A DNA stretch of 64,000 nt, taken from UBA1672 sp050633645. GTDB lineage: Bacteria > Pseudomonadota > Alphaproteobacteria > Micavibrionales > Micavibrionaceae. A model generated the notes under the pieces. It worked only from the letters and a program-made list of their open reading frames with translations, was not told the origin of the DNA and did not search any database. The position numbers and the translations under genes are program-made. The stretch is from the NCBI GenBank assembly GCA_050633645.1, contig JBOEGX010000002.1:558001-622000 (forward strand), written 5' to 3'. This document shows positions 54,289 through 63,386 of the stretch, piece after piece (the stretch's first letter is position 1; the number at the start of each line of letters is the position of its first letter).

Positions 54289-54960
54289 ATGGTGTTTATG
54301 CAGATAATCATGACACCCGAAATTTTGCTTGCCGCATATTCACAAGGTTTGTTCCCAATGGCCGACAGCGCAAACAGCGATGATGTGCATTGGTATTGCC
54401 CCGAACAGCGCGGGCAGCTCTCCATATCGCAAATGCATATCCCAAGGCGCTTGCAAAAATCTGTACGTCAGATGAAAATTGCTGGCGCGCCCTATGAAAT
54501 TCATATCAACCGTAATTTCCGTGCAGTCATACAATCTTGCGCGCAAATTAATCAATCGCGCAATGAAACATGGATCAACCGAAAGATTATTGACGCGTAT
54601 TGTGATTTGCATGAATCTGGTCACGCGCACAGCGTTGAAACATGGCAGGGGAAAAACCTTATCGGCGGCTTATACGGTGTTTCGATCGGCGCGGCCTTCT
54701 TCGGAGAGAGCATGTTCTCCTGCGCCCGTGATGCCAGTAAGGTTGCCCTTGTTCATTTGGTCGTGCGGTTGCATCATGCGGGGTTTCAAATCCTTGATAC
54801 GCAATTTACGAATGACCATCTGGAGCAATTCGGCGTCTATGAATTGGGATATAAAAAGTATTTAACGCGGTTAAAACCTGCTCTTGACCTTCAGTGTTAT
54901 TTTGATTTTAAGGCACCAAATGAGAGGGCATTGGTGAGTGCATATCTATCGGGGCGATAA
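54289..54960 (+). CDS. aat: Leucyl/phenylalanyl-tRNA--protein transferase
   Basis: The 223-residue enzyme adds Leu or Phe to N-terminal Arg or Lys of proteins, which marks them for ClpS/ClpAP in the N-degron pathway. PEILLAAYSQGLFPMAD, YCPEQRGQL, ETWINRKIIDAYCDLHESGHAHSVETW and GVSIGAAFFGESMFS are the family blocks. The targets' recognition partner clpS and clpA are also encoded in this window (62526 and 58632). ATG 54289 is used; an ATG nine bases later also fits. Confidence 0.97.
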   Translation: MVFMQIIMTPEILLAAYSQGLFPMADSANSDDVHWYCPEQRGQLSISQMHIPRRLQKSVRQMKIAGAPYEIHINRNFRAVIQSCAQINQSRNETWINRKIIDAYCDLHESGHAHSVETWQGKNLIGGLYGVSIGAAFFGESMFSCARDASKVALVHLVVRLHHAGFQILDTQFTNDHLEQFGVYELGYKKYLTRLKPALDLQCYFDFKAPNERALVSAYLSGR

Positions 54961-54961
54961 A

Positions 54962-55456
54962 TTATTGTAGATCTTCTAACATATCATCTTGCGGTTGATC
55001 GTTATCTTTAACGGGATCTGCATCTGTCACATCCGTTGTTAAATCATCCTGATCATTCGGGTCTTTCAGACAATCTAATATCCAAACATCATAAATCGGA
55101 TGTTTCATTGATGATAACCCAGGTGATGATGCAAACATCCATCCGCTAAACACCCATTCGGATTTATCATCTGTATCAACCTCCCAAATCTGAAGGAAAG
55201 CCGCAGATTCGGGCTCATCAATCGGTGATGATTTCTGGCAAGTTTGAACTTTAATATAAAGCGGGCCAAATTTTAGTGTCGTACCAACCTCAGCCTCAAA
55301 CGTCATTGTCCGCGCGGTTGCTTTATCCAATGACTGTAATTTTACACGCGGATATTCGGTCATTTCCCGTGCATCAACGCCATTCGATAACAAGAAAAAA
55401 GAAAGCGCAGTGATAAGAAGGGAAAAGTGTCTCACGTTATTCTTCTTTTTTATCAT
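54962..55456 (-). CDS. DUF2155 domain protein, secreted
   Basis: A secreted protein of 164 residues from ATG 55456. After a signal peptide (LLITALSFFLLSNGVDA), the DUF2155 core is visible: KLQSLDKATARTMTFEAEVGTTLKFGPLYIKVQTCQKSSPIDEPESAAFLQIWE, then SGWMFASSPGLSSMKHPIYDVWILDC. An acidic tail (DDMLEDLQ) ends it. This protein is regularly encoded beside aat, mlaD and the NDUFA12 gene in alphaproteobacteria; a role in the envelope is inferred. The start overlaps the end of mlaD; a GTG at 55435 is also possible, and the frame remains open to 55600. Confidence 0.85.
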   Translation of the reverse strand: MIKKKNNVRHFSLLITALSFFLLSNGVDAREMTEYPRVKLQSLDKATARTMTFEAEVGTTLKFGPLYIKVQTCQKSSPIDEPESAAFLQIWEVDTDDKSEWVFSGWMFASSPGLSSMKHPIYDVWILDCLKDPNDQDDLTTDVTDADPVKDNDQPQDDMLEDLQ

Positions 55457-55901
55457 CTTGCATGCTGAAAATAAACTGACCAAGCAATTGCTCAAGGTTC
55501 TGCGGTGCTTGCGTATACTGGATAGCACCACCTTTTTCAATGATTTCATCATCCGCGCCTGGCTCAAGCGCAAGGTAAAGCCCGCCAAGCAAGCTCTCAC
55601 TGCTAATCAGTGCCGCCGTGTCAGTTGGCAACTCATAACCATCACGAATATTTAAATGAACGCGCGCAAGGTATGTGTCGGGCAAAAGCTCAACCGCCGC
55701 AACGCTGCCAACTTTAACGCCGCTAATCTGCACGCTATCACCAGTTTTGAGTCCACCAACGCTAGAGAAATCTGCTGTAATGATATAACCATCTTGATGG
55801 CCTATATCTGCAGTCTTAATGCTGTATGACAGGAAAACTCCCGCAACAATAATAACAACTGCCCCTAAAATAGTTTCTGCAACGCTTCTTTTCATTTTCA
55901 A
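55437..55901 (-). CDS. mlaD: MlaD-like MCE-domain lipid-transport protein
   Basis: A 154-residue inner-membrane-anchored periplasmic protein with one MCE domain. TM about 8-27 (VAETILGAVVIIVAGVFLSYS), then GYIITADFSSVGGLKTGDSVQISGVKVGSVA, the central MCE signature, and AALISSESLLGGLYLALEPGADD. It is the substrate-binding ring of the Mla phospholipid transport system. MlaE/MlaF are not nearby; in alphaproteobacteria mlaD is often separate. Its C-terminal end overlaps the DUF2155 start. Confidence 0.92.
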   Translation of the reverse strand: MKMKRSVAETILGAVVIIVAGVFLSYSIKTADIGHQDGYIITADFSSVGGLKTGDSVQISGVKVGSVAAVELLPDTYLARVHLNIRDGYELPTDTAALISSESLLGGLYLALEPGADDEIIEKGGAIQYTQAPQNLEQLLGQFIFSMQDDKKEE

Positions 55902-56017
55902 TCCGTATAAAAAATATAATTCTTAAAATGAGTATCATGTGTCATGTCGTGGGTAAAGTATTGAAACCCAATAACAAAGACTTATCTAAGATTTTATTTC
56001 ATCATAAGTTGCCACAA

Positions 56018-56413
56018 TTATTCAGAAGGAACCCATGCCTCATAATCACCTGTGGCTTTATTGCGTTTTCCGCCCTCTAAAATATGGCCTTTCGGGCGAT
56101 ACGCTTTATTCGTGCCCGTTAAATTCGGCTCATAAGGTTTTTGCCAATCACGACGAAATGATTCGCCATCTTCAGATGGGATTACATCCGTTTGATGATG
56201 AATCCATCCATGCCATTCTGGTGGGATTGCGCTCGCCTCTGGGCGTCCCTTATACATGACCCAACGGCGCGGACGTTTATATCCCTTACGCGCAGGCGCT
56301 TCGTAATAGGTGTTTTCAAACTGGTCCTTACCAATTTTCTTACCGCGTGATGTTGCGGTGAATAATGAAATATGTGCGGGCGATAAAACGCCGAGAAAAC
56401 TGAAAATACCCAT
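56018..56413 (-). CDS. NADH:ubiquinone oxidoreductase accessory subunit, NDUFA12 (17.2 kDa) type
   Basis: A 131-residue homologue of the complex I accessory subunit NDUFA12/B17.2, found in alphaproteobacteria and mitochondria. Hallmarks: GKDQFENTYYEAP, RRWVMYKGRPEASAIPPEWHGWIHHQTD, and WQKPYEPNLTGTNKAYRPKGH. ATG 56413 gives the standard front (MGIFSFLG); an upstream ATG extends the frame to 56488 but overlaps the divergent RidA gene start region. It supports an aerobic respiratory chain of the alphaproteobacterial kind. Confidence 0.95.
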   Translation of the reverse strand: MGIFSFLGVLSPAHISLFTATSRGKKIGKDQFENTYYEAPARKGYKRPRRWVMYKGRPEASAIPPEWHGWIHHQTDVIPSEDGESFRRDWQKPYEPNLTGTNKAYRPKGHILEGGKRNKATGDYEAWVPSE

Positions 56414-56488
56414 CTGAAAAAATCTTCTTAGTTTACATTTAACGGCGATTATGGCAGAGGTTGAATGTTTTCGAAAGGGGTAAAACAC

Positions 56489-56950
56489 ATGAATATTACA
56501 ACTAAATTAAAAGAACTTGGGTTTTCTCTGCCAAAAGTGGCTGCGCCCGCCGCAAATTACGTACCATATGTCATTTCAGGCAATATGGTTTTTGTATCAG
56601 GACAAATCCCGTTTTTAAACGGAGAGAAAATGCATATCGGCCGCGTTGGTGAAAACCTAACCACGCAAGATGGCGTGCAGGCCGCCCAAGCTTGTGCACT
56701 TAATATTTTGGCGCAAGTAAATGAAGCTGTGGGTGGTGATTGGTCGAGAGTAAGAAGATGCGTGAAGCTTGGCGGGTTTGTAAATTGTACCTCTGATTTT
56801 ATAGATCAGCCCGTGGTCATTAACGGCGCATCAAATCTAATCGCCGATGCGATGGGTGATGCGGGTCAACATGCGAGATTTGCCGTCGGCGCACCAAGCC
56901 TGCCCTTGGGGGTTGCCGTGGAAATCGATGCGGTATTTGAAATCGCCTAA
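56489..56950 (+). CDS. RidA (YjgF/YER057c/UK114) family protein
   Basis: RidA proteins hydrolyse reactive imine/enamine intermediates formed by PLP enzymes. The 153-residue product (from ATG 56489) contains VFVSGQIPFLNG, the RRCVKLGGFVNCTSDFIDQPVVINGAS block typical of the 150-residue RidA subgroup, and ends GVAVEIDAVFEIA. The conserved Arg in HARFAVGAPSLPLGV is present. AAAGGGG precedes the ATG at 8 bases. It is divergent from the NDUFA12 gene and convergent with the receiver-deaminase gene. Confidence 0.93.
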   Translation: MNITTKLKELGFSLPKVAAPAANYVPYVISGNMVFVSGQIPFLNGEKMHIGRVGENLTTQDGVQAAQACALNILAQVNEAVGGDWSRVRRCVKLGGFVNCTSDFIDQPVVINGASNLIADAMGDAGQHARFAVGAPSLPLGVAVEIDAVFEIA

Positions 56951-56953
56951 GGC

Positions 56954-57838
56954 TTAATCGTTTAATTTTTCGTCCATGCTCTGCCATCTCTCGAACATGG
57001 TCATGGCGTGGACGTGACTTATTTGTGTGTATTGCGTGTCCGATTTCTGCTTGCCACTGAAATTATCACGCACCTCGGAATCTTTCTCGCGGATATGCTT
57101 TATGTCATTATGACTAAGGCCATAATAAACCTGCGGTATGCCAACACTAATAACGAGGGCTTGCCCCATCATTGTCGGTTCGCTAGAGCAATAAAGCACA
57201 CAATCCTCAAGATTGGATCGCCCAAGCTTTTCCGCCGCCTGTCGTATGGCCATAATCTCCGCATGCGCCGTTGGGTCAACGCGTGATGTAATCCCATTCG
57301 CCCCCTCACCAAGAATTTCACCATCCAAACTTGCAACAACGGCACCAAAAGGCCCACCTTTTCGAGACTGAGCGTTGCGCTCTGCTAATTCAATGGCGCG
57401 CTGCATAAGTTGATCTGGTGTGTATTGATTTTTGTGCGTTTCCGACGCTATGTAATTTAAATTATGACCGTATCGTTTTAAAATTCTTTGCACTGTTCCA
57501 AGCAATCGATCTGGCTCAACAGGTTTTTGCAAAACACGTGTAACACCAAGATCATTTGCGCGCATAAGAACGTCACTTGAATCATCGGATGTGATAATAA
57601 CAACGGGTAACGACACTCCGCTAACTACAAGATATTTCACAAACTCAAATCCGCCTTTAGGCTCCATATTCAAATCAACCAATGCCAGATCAATGGCTTG
57701 TTTCTGAACGGCGCGAATAGCTGCCTCACCATCGGCAACGGGAATAATCGTATAGCCCTGAGTCTTGAGAATCGTCGCCATAAGCTCGCGGCTAATCTCG
57801 TTATCTTCGGCAATTAAAATGGAAATATTTTCATTCAT
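56954..57838 (-). CDS. Response-regulator receiver domain fused to a degenerate cytidine/guanine-deaminase fold
   Basis: The N-terminal receiver domain (about residues 5-120) has an acidic pair (E11-D12), phospho-acceptor Asp about 55 in LALVDLNMEPKGG, Thr in ITSD and Lys about 105 in LQKPVEP. The C-terminal part (about 140-294) resembles a guanine/tRNA-adenosine deaminase: RKGGPFGAVVAS, then the zinc-ligand HAE (about 192-194). Where active enzymes have PCPMC, this one has EPTMMG (about 220-225), so both zinc cysteines are absent. The deaminase is likely inactive or binds a ligand. No kinase gene is adjacent. It may be a regulator of an unknown pathway. Confidence 0.78.
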   Translation of the reverse strand: MNENISILIAEDNEISRELMATILKTQGYTIIPVADGEAAIRAVQKQAIDLALVDLNMEPKGGFEFVKYLVVSGVSLPVVIITSDDSSDVLMRANDLGVTRVLQKPVEPDRLLGTVQRILKRYGHNLNYIASETHKNQYTPDQLMQRAIELAERNAQSRKGGPFGAVVASLDGEILGEGANGITSRVDPTAHAEIMAIRQAAEKLGRSNLEDCVLYCSSEPTMMGQALVISVGIPQVYYGLSHNDIKHIREKDSEVRDNFSGKQKSDTQYTQISHVHAMTMFERWQSMDEKLND

Positions 57839-57926
57839 ATCACTGTTTCATCCTAAAACAATCTTTGTCAAAGTATAGTCGCATGATAGACTAGAAGGAA
57901 GAATAATATTTGGGAATCAAACTGGT

Positions 57927-58631
57927 ATGCAAAATAATCCAGACAGAAAAGAAGAAAATGGCAGTATCCTTTTCTATATTCTAATTGCTGTGGCTCTGTT
58001 TGCAGCGCTGAGTTATTCTGTATCCCAAATGATGCGCGGCGGTGCGGATCTGGGCTCTCAAAACCAAGCTATTCTGGTGGACGATGTTCTTGATTATGCT
58101 CGAAATCTTAAAGAAACGATTCAAACTTTGCGTATTATGAATGAGTGCCAAGATGATGAAATAAGTTTTGAACGCAGCCCATTTGATGGCTCTGATGCGC
58201 CATATATTAATGCATCCGCCCCATCGGATTTTTCTTGTCATGTGTTCCATCCGCAAGGGGGTGGTATTGGAAACGCAAACCCGATCGAGGACGTAAGTGG
58301 CTCTAACTACGTTTTTACAGGCGTTTTTGGAGTGACAGATATAGGCAGCGATTCAAACTCAGAGCTTTCAATAATCCTACGAGGACTGGATTCTGGGGCA
58401 TGTGGCCAAATAAATGATAAGATTGGTCTTGCTGCGCCGCTAACTGATGAAATGCCCAATACCAATTTTGTAACCACCACATTCCAGGGAAGCTATAGTT
58501 TAAATGGTGGTGTTGGAGATAATATCGGGACGGGCAATGCAATGTATAATTCTCGCCCCGTCGGATGCTTTTACGAAGACAGCGCCACCTCAGGAGAGTA
58601 TATTTTCTATCAGGTTCTTATTCCACGCTAA
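57927..58631 (+). CDS. Prepilin-like single-pass membrane protein
   Basis: A 234-residue protein with a short polar N-terminus, one membrane helix (about 13-33, GSILFYILIAVALFAALSYSV) and an extracytoplasmic Gly/Asn/Asp-rich body containing several Cys. The GS followed by a long hydrophobic run resembles a type IV pilin or minor pseudopilin, but a clear G-F(T/S)LIE prepilin motif is absent, so the call is tentative. The C-terminus (YIFYQVLIPR) ends immediately before the clpA stop. No other pilus genes lie near. Confidence 0.6.
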   Translation: MQNNPDRKEENGSILFYILIAVALFAALSYSVSQMMRGGADLGSQNQAILVDDVLDYARNLKETIQTLRIMNECQDDEISFERSPFDGSDAPYINASAPSDFSCHVFHPQGGGIGNANPIEDVSGSNYVFTGVFGVTDIGSDSNSELSIILRGLDSGACGQINDKIGLAAPLTDEMPNTNFVTTTFQGSYSLNGGVGDNIGTGNAMYNSRPVGCFYEDSATSGEYIFYQVLIPR

Positions 58632-60929
58632 CTACTTCGCCTTAATTTTTTCTCGCATTTTTTTACGTGCTTTTGGGTTATCGGCTTCGTAGTCAAAGGT
58701 CATCTCACCGCCCTTATAATCAATAATCGCAATCCCACCTTTTTCAAGTTTGCCGAACAGGATTTCCTCTGCCAATGGGCGTTTGATCTTCTCCTGAATA
58801 ATACGGCCAAGTGGTCGCGCGCCCATCGTGATGTCATACCCCTTCTCTGCCAAATATTTACGTGCTTTATCGCTCAGCTCAATCGTAACATTCTTATCGG
58901 CGAGTTGCGCCTCAAGCTGCATAACAAATTTATCAACCACTTTCTCAACCGTTTTTGGCGTAAGATTAGAAAATGGCACAACCGCGTCAAGGCGGTTACG
59001 AAATTCTGGTGTAAAAGTCTTCATAATCGCATCATTATCGGCATAATTCATCGTGCCGATCTCACGCCCAAACCCAATCGGTGCTTTCGCCATATCCGCC
59101 GCACCTGCATTTGTGGTCATGATAAGAATGACATTACGAAAATCAATGCTCTTCCCATTATTATCCGTAAGCTTCCCGTAATCCATGACCTGCAATAAAA
59201 TATTGAAAAGGTCAGGGTGCGCCTTTTCAATCTCATCAAGCAACAGCACACAATGCGGATGTTGATCAACTTTATCAGTCATCAATCCGCCTTGCTCAAA
59301 CCCAACATAACCTGGCGGCGTACCAATAAGGCGGGACACAGAATGCCGCTCCATATATTCCGACATATCAAAGCGCAGCAATTCAACGCCCAGTGACTTC
59401 GAAAGCTGCTTCGCGACCTCTGTTTTACCAACACCAGTTGGCCCCGCAAATAAATATGAGCCAATCGGCTTTTCAGGATCACGAAGCCCCGCCCGCGCCA
59501 TCTTCACGGAATCACAGAGTGTATCAATCGCCTTATCTTGATCATAAACAAGGGTCTTGAGGTCGCGCTCAAGATTGAGTAGCGCCTCTTTGTCATTCTT
59601 ATTCATCGATGTCGATGGAATGCGCGCAATCGCGGCGATAACGTGTTCAATGTCTTTTTGCCCGATGGTTTTCTTGCGCTTATCCTCGGTAACAAGCATC
59701 TGCGCCGCCCCCACTTCATCAATAATATCTATGGCTTTATCGGGTAATTTACGATCACCAATATACTTCGCCGATAACTCCACCGCCGAACGTAATGCGC
59801 TTTTGGTGTATTTAATATTGTGATGTTTCTCGTAATACGGGCAAAGGCCCTCAAGGATCTTAACTGTATCTTCAATGCTTGGCTCTTCCACATCGATTTT
59901 TTGGAAACGCCTGACCAATGCGCGGTCTTTTTCAAAATGATTGCGATATTCTTTGTAAGTCGTCGACCCAACACATTTTAATTGCCCATTGGATAGGGCG
60001 GGCTTCAAAAGGTTAGACGCATCCATCGCGCCGCCACTGGTCGCACCAGCGCCGATAATGGTATGAATTTCATCAATGAATAAAATGGAATCGGGAATGT
60101 TTTCAAGCTCCGCCAAAACCGCTTTTAAGCGCTCCTCAAAATCTCCGCGATAACGCGTTCCCGCCAGTAACGCGCCCATATCAAGTGAGAAAATCACCGC
60201 ATCATGCAAAACTTCCGGCACTTCCTTTTCGTTAATACGCTTGGCAAGCCCTTCGGCAATCGCAGTTTTACCAACACCAGGGTCACCAACATAAAGAGGA
60301 TTGTTTTTAGAGCGACGACATAAAATCTGAATGGTACGCTCCACCTCTTTTTCACGCCCAATCAACGGATCAATCCCGCCTTCCGCCGCTTTTTCATTAA
60401 GGTTAATGCAATACGCATCCAGTGCCTCTTTACCAATCTTAACTTCCTTGGTCTCTTCGACGCCTTCAGGTGATTTGTCAGTGTTGTTTTGCGCGGCGAC
60501 CTTTGCAATCCCGTGCGAGATATAATTCACCGCATCAAAGCGCGTCATATCGCGTTCTTGTAAGGTAAAAACGGCGTGGCTTTCACGTTCGGAAAACAGG
60601 GCAACCAAAACATTCGCGCCTGTGACCTCCTCACGTCCTGATGACTGCACATGAATTGCGGCGCGCTGCAAAACCCTTTGAAAGGCATTGGTTGGCTTGG
60701 ATTCTTCGCTTTCATGATTAATAAGGCTGCTTAAATCATTTTCAATATACCGCAACAAAGACGTGCTAAGGTCATCCAAATCAAGCCCGCACGCGCGTAA
60801 AACTGCCATCGCATCTTGGTCGCTACACAGCGCGAGCAATAAATGCTCTAACGTTGCGTATTCGTGATGTTTTTCATTGGCAATCGCCAATGCGCGGTGA
60901 AGAGTTTGTTCCAAATTGCGTGAAAGCAT
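58632..60929 (-). CDS. clpA: ATP-dependent Clp protease ATP-binding subunit ClpA
   Basis: A 765-residue AAA+ unfoldase that feeds substrates to ClpP. N-domain (about 1-145), then two ATPase modules: the first has Walker A GDPGVGKTAIAEG and DEIHTIIGAGATSGGAMDASN, the second GPTGVGKTEVAKQL and LLDEIEKAHPDLFNILLQVMD. IGF loop region AGAADMAKAPIGFGRE is present for ClpP docking. It lies downstream of amt on the same strand, and clpS is beyond amt; the common clpS-clpA adjacency is therefore interrupted. It completes the aat-ClpS-ClpA N-degron set in this window. Confidence 0.97.
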   Translation of the reverse strand: MLSRNLEQTLHRALAIANEKHHEYATLEHLLLALCSDQDAMAVLRACGLDLDDLSTSLLRYIENDLSSLINHESEESKPTNAFQRVLQRAAIHVQSSGREEVTGANVLVALFSERESHAVFTLQERDMTRFDAVNYISHGIAKVAAQNNTDKSPEGVEETKEVKIGKEALDAYCINLNEKAAEGGIDPLIGREKEVERTIQILCRRSKNNPLYVGDPGVGKTAIAEGLAKRINEKEVPEVLHDAVIFSLDMGALLAGTRYRGDFEERLKAVLAELENIPDSILFIDEIHTIIGAGATSGGAMDASNLLKPALSNGQLKCVGSTTYKEYRNHFEKDRALVRRFQKIDVEEPSIEDTVKILEGLCPYYEKHHNIKYTKSALRSAVELSAKYIGDRKLPDKAIDIIDEVGAAQMLVTEDKRKKTIGQKDIEHVIAAIARIPSTSMNKNDKEALLNLERDLKTLVYDQDKAIDTLCDSVKMARAGLRDPEKPIGSYLFAGPTGVGKTEVAKQLSKSLGVELLRFDMSEYMERHSVSRLIGTPPGYVGFEQGGLMTDKVDQHPHCVLLLDEIEKAHPDLFNILLQVMDYGKLTDNNGKSIDFRNVILIMTTNAGAADMAKAPIGFGREIGTMNYADNDAIMKTFTPEFRNRLDAVVPFSNLTPKTVEKVVDKFVMQLEAQLADKNVTIELSDKARKYLAEKGYDITMGARPLGRIIQEKIKRPLAEEILFGKLEKGGIAIIDYKGGEMTFDYEADNPKARKKMREKIKAK

Positions 60930-61038
60930 ATGTGTGCCTCTTATTCTTGAGAGATATATGTTAGCAGAAGAATTCTACCACAGTTCTTTTTACCGCGCTA
61001 TCTATGGATAAAAAGTTAATCTACTCAAATTTTTTTAC

Positions 61039-61069
61039 AAAAAAAGGCCGAGACATTAAGTCCCGACCT
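61039..61069 (-). terminator. Rho-independent terminator of amt
   Basis: On the minus strand AGGTCGGGAC (61069-61060) pairs with GTCTCGGCCT (61054-61045) with two G-U pairs and a TTAAT loop, followed by seven T. It stands 57 bases downstream of the amt stop and ahead of clpA, so amt and clpA are separate transcripts. Confidence 0.88.
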
Positions 61070-61125
61070 CCCTGTTATTCTGCGCGGTTGAATAATGGAA
61101 TATTTTATCGTGTAAAATCTCAATA

Positions 61126-62361
61126 TTATCGTTCTTCGTTATCATTAAATTCAAGGTTATAGGCGCGCACACCGAGCTCCGCCAAATCACCGCCTATATG
61201 CTCTTTTGACCAATGTAAACGAATGCCAATGCTAACTTTCATGATAAACCATAATGCAAGTGATGAAATACTCACAAAAAGACCAATCGCGGCAATACCA
61301 GTGGCCTGAGTAATAAGGGACGCCTCCGAGTCCGATAAAACAACCGCCAACGTCCCCCAAATCCCGCACGCCAAATGCACAGGGATCGCACCAACAACAT
61401 CGTCAATTTTAAGCTTATCTAACGCCTTCGATGTCAAAATCATAACAACTGCTCCAATCGCACCGATTCCCAACGCAAGCGGAATACTGGGGAGTAGTGG
61501 CCCTGCCGTAATAGACACTAATCCACCCAGAGCGCCATTTAATACCATCGGGGCATCAATGCGTTTGATTGTCATTTGATTGATAATCAAAATGGTCACA
61601 ACGCCCGCCGCCGCCGCCATATTCGTGTTAATAAAGATTTTGGCAACCGCCATGGCATCTTCTGCCGAGGCAATAGAGAGCTGTGATCCGCCGTTAAAGC
61701 CAAACCAACCAAACCACAGAATGAAAGTCCCCAATGCAACTTGTGGCAAAGAGCTTCCGGCCAAGGGCCTTGCTTCACCGTCTTCGCTGTCAAATCGGCC
61801 CTTTCGCGCACCAAGGACAAGAGCACCCGTAAGTGCCGCCCAACCACCAACGGAATGCACTAATGTTGATCCTGCGAAGTCTTTAAACCCCATAGAATAT
61901 AGCCATCCTTCCCCCCAAACCCAGCTTCCGCTGACAGGGTAAATAAAACCCGTTAAAATCACAACAAATGCCATGAATGGCCAAATTTTAATGCGCTCGG
62001 CCAATGCCCCTGAAACAATGGACGCCGCCGTAGCAACGAAAACCATTTGGAAAAACCATCCTGCATAAGACGAATACCCCGCGCTAAAATCCCCTGCTAA
62101 GGCCGCACTGTCATCGCCAACCCATGGGGTAGGGGTGCCATAATATCCACCATCAACGCCAAGATACATGAGATTATAACCGACAACATAAAACATTAAT
62201 CCTGCAATGGCGTATAAGCCGATATTTTTTACCAAAATGACCGCGACTGATTTGCTGCGAACCATCCCAGCTTCTAACATCGCAAACCCTGCCGCCATAA
62301 GCATGACAAGCGCGCCGCAGAAAAGTAAGAAAAACGTATTTAATATGAATCCTGTTTCCAA
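61126..62361 (-). CDS. amt: Ammonium transporter (Amt/MEP/Rh family)
   Basis: An eleven-helix inner-membrane ammonium channel of 411 residues from TTG 62361. Family marks are AGFAMLEAGMVRSKS, the NVGLY-like KNIGLYAIAGLMFYV, DFAGSTLVHSVGGWAALTGA (first pore His region) and VHLACGIWGTLAV (second pore His region). The TTG is preceded by GGAGG at 62366-62370, ideal spacing; the longer frame to 62415 has no such site. A usual partner glnK is absent here. It lies between clpS and clpA, with terminators on both sides, so it is an independent unit. Confidence 0.95.
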   Translation of the reverse strand: METGFILNTFFLLFCGALVMLMAAGFAMLEAGMVRSKSVAVILVKNIGLYAIAGLMFYVVGYNLMYLGVDGGYYGTPTPWVGDDSAALAGDFSAGYSSYAGWFFQMVFVATAASIVSGALAERIKIWPFMAFVVILTGFIYPVSGSWVWGEGWLYSMGFKDFAGSTLVHSVGGWAALTGALVLGARKGRFDSEDGEARPLAGSSLPQVALGTFILWFGWFGFNGGSQLSIASAEDAMAVAKIFINTNMAAAAGVVTILIINQMTIKRIDAPMVLNGALGGLVSITAGPLLPSIPLALGIGAIGAVVMILTSKALDKLKIDDVVGAIPVHLACGIWGTLAVVLSDSEASLITQATGIAAIGLFVSISSLALWFIMKVSIGIRLHWSKEHIGGDLAELGVRAYNLEFNDNEER

Positions 62362-62468
62362 GATAACCTCCAGAGTTACTAAAATATACGGTATACCAAA
62401 TTGTAATGGCTTCATTGCAATTTATGCATAGTTAATGGCGGCGTCAATAGTTTTTTGCGCTGCAATAA

Positions 62469-62496
62469 CAAAAAAGCGCCTAAACAATTGGCGCTT
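62469..62496 (-). terminator. Rho-independent terminator of clpS
   Basis: On the minus strand AAGCGCC (62496-62490) pairs with GGCGCTT (62480-62474), a perfect 7-bp stem with a 9-base loop, followed by TTTT. It lies 30 bases after the clpS stop codon. Confidence 0.8.
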
Positions 62497-62525
62497 AAAA
62501 AATACATTGGTATGTTGTTAGAGGG

Positions 62526-62891
62526 TTACTCTTTTTCCATAGTGCATTGAAGGGGCTGTTCATTTGCTCGTGCGAAATCCATCACCTGTGCAACTTTGGT
62601 TTCGGCAACCTCAAATGTGAATATGCCGCAAACCCCAACGCCGCGCCGATGCACGTGAAGCATGATATCCGTGGCCTCTTGACGGTTTTTTTTGAAAATA
62701 CTTTCAAGGACATGCACAACGAATTCCATCGGCGTATAATCGTCATTTAACAATAAAACCTTATACATAGAAGGCTTTTGAGTTTTTTGGCGAGTCTTTA
62801 ATGTCAGCCCGTTTTCAGGGCTTTCTTCCTCATCTTTGGGTATGCCGTCATCCTGCATTTTAATTAAATCAATTTTATCGCCAATACTCAT
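62526..62891 (-). CDS. clpS: ClpA adaptor protein ClpS
   Basis: A 121-residue adaptor that binds N-degron substrates (Leu, Phe, Trp, Tyr at the N-terminus) and hands them to ClpA. Conserved elements are MYKVLLLNDDYTPMEFVVHVLESIF (substrate-binding pocket with Asp-Asp), ATDIMLHVHRRGVGVCG and the last strand ETKVAQVMDFARANEQPLQCTMEKE. The N-terminal 40 residues are a charged flexible tail (DEEESPEN). It acts with the products of aat and clpA in this window. Confidence 0.97.
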   Translation of the reverse strand: MSIGDKIDLIKMQDDGIPKDEEESPENGLTLKTRQKTQKPSMYKVLLLNDDYTPMEFVVHVLESIFKKNRQEATDIMLHVHRRGVGVCGIFTFEVAETKVAQVMDFARANEQPLQCTMEKE

Positions 62892-63055
62892 TATTTTAAA
62901 ATTTCCAACTCATTCATAAAAAACGATGTTATAATCTACCATATCAACTTTCATTTCAATCAAACAATAACGAAAATCGTTTGTTTGACATAATATTAAG
63001 TCTTGTGTTAAGAATGCAGCATAATGAAAACTACGAAAGTGAACGGGATAGCGAT

Positions 63056-63304
63056 ATGCATATCTATATAGCGATATTAACAATATTTTTGGTCGGAACA
63101 TTCTCCATTACGGCGCACGCTTATGACGATGGGTTTGGTGATCGGTTTTATAACAGTTCACCAAGTGCTCTTGGTGAATACACCGCCGAAGAGGAAACCT
63201 CTCAGGATATCGCAATGGATGAAGCTGCAGAAGGCCTACAAGATATTCAACCTGCTGCAGGCACTGAAGAGCCAGATAACGAAATTGAAGATATGGGGCA
63301 ATAA
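63056..63304 (+). CDS. Small secreted acidic protein
   Basis: An 82-residue protein with a signal peptide (MHIYIAILTIFLV, ending THAHAYD-like SITAHA at about residue 22) and a mature part rich in Glu and Asp (EYTAEEETSQ, ending EIEDMGQ). No domain is recognised. ATG 63056 was chosen because it makes the signal peptide begin at the N-terminus; the open frame extends to 62981 in a region with no visible signal. It is divergent from clpS. It may be an envelope or metal-binding peptide, but its function is unknown. Confidence 0.55.
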   Translation: MHIYIAILTIFLVGTFSITAHAYDDGFGDRFYNSSPSALGEYTAEEETSQDIAMDEAAEGLQDIQPAAGTEEPDNEIEDMGQ

Positions 63305-63386
63305 TCTATAAATTCTATATATTTTGCTTTAAATAATGTTGTAATCCCGCTATATATCAGAAAAACATGAAGTAGCGGGATTTTCT

